Positions 60,518-64,000 of a stretch of DNA of 64,000 nt are shown here, one piece after another; the stretch's first letter is position 1, and every line of letters starts with the position of its first letter. The notes beneath the pieces are model-generated. The model was not told where the DNA came from and ran no database searches. It saw only the letters and a program-made list of their open reading frames with translations. Source of the DNA: Rosellinia necatrix (taxonomy: Eukaryota; Ascomycota; Sordariomycetes; Xylariales; Xylariaceae); the NCBI GenBank assembly GCA_021209875.1, contig JAGYVD010000001.1, positions 5,766,001 through 5,830,000 on the forward strand, written 5' to 3'. The position numbers and the translations under genes are program-made.

Positions 60518-62277
60518 CTGTATTAATAAAAGCTAGAAATATATTATTGTTTATATAAATAATTGTTTTAAAATAAAAAAAGCTTTTTTATTTATATTTT
60601 TTAATTTTTATGATAAATAATTTAACTGTTTTTTATTTTTTGTAATATTAAAAAACTTTAATATTATAATTTGCTTTTAATATATTAATTTGCTATATTG
60701 TTTTTTTTATAGTTTTAAAATATATTAAATTATTGATTAGTTTTATTAATATTAAATAATTTATAAAGTTTATGTTTAGGTTATATTAATGTATATTTTC
60801 TGCTGTTTTTTTTAATATTATATATAATAATAATTTAAAGCGATATTTAAAAATTTTAAAAAAATGATTATTATTTAATAATGTTTTTTATTATTAAACG
60901 TGTTATTTAATATAATATTAAATATTTAATTTAAAATTTGTTTATTATCTGCTATATTTATATTTAACAATATATAAAAAATAATATAGCGTTATTATTT
61001 AATAAAACGTTTTTTTATAGCGTTTTTTTTAAATGTTTTTTAATTTAACGGCTTTTTTTTTATTATTGCTGTTATTATTTTTAAAAATGCTATTAAAATT
61101 AAAGTTATAGTTAAGTTTAAACTTTTTAATTTGTTTAACGGCGCGCTTAAGTGCGTAAAAGTTTTCTGTTTTTAAATCGTAATATATTAAATTATTTATT
61201 AGCATATATGTTTATATTATTTTTGCTAGTTGTTTAAATATATATCTGATTAATTTTTTTAATTATTATATCTGCGATTATTATAGTTTTTTTAAAAACT
61301 TTTAATTATGTTAATAATTTTTTTTTTAGTTTTTATTATTTTGTTTTAAAATAGTTTAAAGTTAGGTTTAAAGTTAAAATAAGTTTAGTATTTTTTAAAA
61401 AATTATTAAATATAAGTATTATATTTAAAAGTAAAAGTAATTTGTTATTATTAATCCTGTTATTATATTTCTGCTAATATTTTGTTTAAAATTAATTAAT
61501 ATTTAAATTAGTAATTTTTTTTTTTTTTTTAATTAAATTTTTTAATTTTAGATTTTTAATTATATATTTTTGCTTCGTATAAATAACATATTATTGTTTT
61601 ATAGCAAAGTATTTATAAATGCTTACTTAATTTTATAAATCAGCTATAATGTTTTTTAATTTTAAAGCCTAACTAAAATTTTTAAATAATTATTTAAATT
61701 GTCGAATATATAATAAATAATATAATCTTTGTTAACGTTTTTTATTTTATTATAATATTTAATCTTATTATTAATATATTTATTAATTAATTTATTTGTT
61801 TTATTAACAAAATGATGTTTTTGCTGTTTATTATTTTTATAACTTCAAGTTTATTTTTTAAAACTATTTTTAAGCTTTGCTTTAATAAAATCCAGATCTT
61901 AAGTAATTTATGTTTTTAAGTTTTAAGTTAGACTTTTAAACTAATATGCTTTTATTAATAAAAATTTATTATAATTTTTATATTAAATTTTTAAATATAA
62001 TTAATACTTTTTAAACGTTTTTAAATAGTTTAATTTATTAATATATTATATAATCGGTATTAAATCGTAATATTTAAACATTTTAAGTTTTAATTTACTG
62101 TAAACTTTGTTTTTATACATGTCTGTTTTTTAATTTTAAGCTTAAAACGCTATTAATAATTAGAATTTTTAATATTTATATTTGTTTAATAGCTAATATA
62201 ATAGTTTATATATTAGTTAGATATATTTTTTCGATATATTTTATTTTATGTTTTATTGTTTTATAAACTTAAATTAT

Positions 62278-62445
62278 TGATAGAGTCCCCGAAGGGGCCT
62301 GTATTAATTAAGCCACTGGCTCGTGTATTATTAGATTAAATAAGCTAAAAATAGGTTGCACAGGCTACGGCTGGCAACAGGTGGCCTACAGCCACCCCTG
62401 CAGGGGCTAAATCTAGTCCTACTAGATTTTCTTACTTAGCAGAAA
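62278..62445. repeat. GC-richer island, probable transposon terminal remnant
   Basis: About 165 bp with near-normal composition between TTATTGATAGAGTCCCC and CTTACTTAGCAG. It is rich in small inverted repeats: CCCCGAAGGGG, GGTGGCCTACAGCCACC, CCCCTGCAGGGG and TCTAGTCCTACTAGA. No partner copy was found in the window. It may be a third LTR or a miniature element that escaped RIP. Confidence 0.5.
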
Positions 62446-64000
62446 AATTAATCGAGCATTTTTTTTTCTACTTTTATACTAATTTTTTTAAAATAATATA
62501 TTTACGTAATTAACAGATCTTATTATTAAACTAAACTAACACTATTTTTTAAATCTTTTAAAATTAAAAAATTTTGCTTATAGCTAAAAATTTAAACATG
62601 CGCGCTTTAATCTAGCTATAACTAAATAATTAACGTAGATAAAACGCTATTTTAACAACTATTTTTATTATATAAATTATATATTTTACTAAAACTTATA
62701 AATAAATAGTTGTTAAAAATATTTAATAGTTTATTTTATATTTTAAAATTATTATTATTAAAGTTATATATTTAAACATATTTAATAACTAAAATATATT
62801 TAAATTTATAAATATAATAAATTATTTATTTTTATTTATTATTAAAAAAACGTTAATAAATATGTTTATTAAACAACTATAAATATATATATTATAATTA
62901 AAAGCTGAAATTTTTAAAAAATAGTTTTATTATTTTATTTTTTACGCGCATAATTTACTCTGTTTTATCCTTCTAAAGCTTTTAAATTACAAGTTAATAA
63001 ATTAAAAGCAATAGCTAATAATATTTATATATAAAAATATATTATATATATATTTAAACATTTTTTAATAATATATTTAATTTTTTAAGCTTGTAATAAT
63101 ATTATGTTATTATATTTTATTGTATATATTAAGCTTAAATATAAGCAACTTTAAAAAACTTTAGCAAAATATTTTAAATTAATATAATTTTTACTTAAAA
63201 TATACTGCTGTTAAAACAACTTAACTTAAATTAAAAAACCGGCGATTATTTTTAAAATATTAAAAATAAACTAACGTTTTAATTAATATTTTATATAAAA
63301 ATATAAAAATTATAAAAATATTTTTTAATTTAGTTTTAAAATTAATTAAACAAGTTTAAAAGTTTTAAACTTTTAAAAATATTAATATTAAATTTTTAAT
63401 AACGCGGAACTTAAAACCGCAGCTAATTAAAAATAATATTAAAGCTAATAAAGCTGTAAATTAGTTATTTAAAATAAAACCTGCTAATAAAACAAAAATA
63501 AAACAGCTATACTAACTAATATTTAAATAATTAATATATAAAATATAACTATAAATATTTTAAACAAATTAAATGTTATAACTATTATATTTTTTTATAT
63601 ATTTTATTAAACAAAAACTTTTTAAAAGAATAATAACTTAAAACTTTTTATTAAATATTAAACCAATTTTTATAAGCGCTATAGTAATAAAAATAAAAAT
63701 AATAACTGCTGTTATAATAAAAACTATAATAATAATAATTTATTTAACTTTTTAGTTTAAATAGTTTTAATAATAATAAACGTAGTTATATTATATTAAA
63801 TTAATAAAAATAGTTTATATTAAATATAGCAGCTAAAATAAAAAAAGCATATATAAAATTAAATAAAATAATATTAATATTTTTAATTTAAAATAAAAAG
63901 ATTTTAATAATAGAAAATATATAGCTAATAAAAAAATATAATTTATATAAACATTTATTTATTTATTAATTATATTAAGTTATTATTAAAAATAAAAACA

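Larger units (their letters stand above)
41890..64000. repeat. AT-rich, RIP-type isochore of degraded transposons (runs off the window)
   Basis: Within a few tens of bases after GAGTTAAATAGTTTAGATAT the sequence becomes dominated by A and T (visibly far above the rest of the window) and stays so to the end, except for small islands. No open frame exceeds about 82 codons and those are Phe/Ile/Lys low-complexity. Two pairs of direct repeats inside differ by C-to-T and G-to-A changes, direct evidence for RIP rather than simple AT drift. The block therefore represents several ancient, inactivated retroelements, probably heterochromatic. No mitochondrial gene was seen, so a mitochondrial insertion is unlikely. 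Confidence 0.9.

Noticed and set aside
41890..64000. AT block as a mitochondrial DNA insertion or a centromere
   Set aside because: No mitochondrial gene fragment was seen and repeat pairs show RIP-type changes. A centromeric role cannot be excluded by eye but has no direct support here.

Overview
The window looks like nuclear DNA of a filamentous ascomycete (Pezizomycotina, probably a sordariomycete-type genome). The genes carry short introns, mostly 50-90 bp, with GTRNGT donors, CTAAC/CTGAC-like branch points and YAG acceptors. The proteins are most like fungal families. The last 22 kb are an extremely A+T-rich block in which repeat copies differ by C-to-T and G-to-A changes, the signature of repeat-induced point mutation (RIP). 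I cannot name the species from sequence alone.

Layout: positions 1-9038 hold no gene I can support, only simple repeats and short chance ORFs. A gene-bearing segment runs from 9 to 25 kb. It contains an MFS transporter of the allantoate-permease/anion:cation symporter type (minus), a six-exon pepsin-like aspartic protease (plus), a secreted or ER prolyl-4-hydroxylase-like dioxygenase (minus), a shortened protein-disulfide-isomerase-like protein ending in HDEL (plus), replication factor C small subunit 3 (minus), a low-complexity Cys-rich protein of unknown function (minus) and histone H2A.Z (minus). About 10 kb without a confident gene follows, rich in CCTAGGTAGG-like motifs and microsatellites. 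A PIN4/Cip2-type RRM+R3H RNA-binding protein lies at 35.1-37.1 kb, then another gene-poor stretch to 41.9 kb.

From about 41.89 kb to the end the composition switches abruptly to an AT isochore. It holds a direct-repeat pair resembling LTRs about 8.4 kb apart (43.82 and 52.23 kb), a second pair about 7.2 kb apart (53.13 and 60.31 kb), and a clean, apparently un-RIPed 596-bp solo LTR with a perfect 5-bp target duplication (45.7-46.3 kb). No intact transposon ORF survives.

The most interesting functional cluster is 13.3-17.8 kb. A prolyl-4-hydroxylase-like enzyme and an HDEL-tagged PDI-like protein are divergently arranged around a 502-bp intergenic region, beside a pepsin-like protease. The PDI-like protein lacks its second thioredoxin domain, and I cannot find its CxxC motif. 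In animals collagen prolyl 4-hydroxylase is an alpha2/beta2 complex whose beta subunit is PDI. A fungal counterpart encoded as a divergent pair is therefore a testable hypothesis, but it is inference only. All exon boundaries were worked out by eye from splice signals, reading frame and recalled family patterns. No search or alignment was run.
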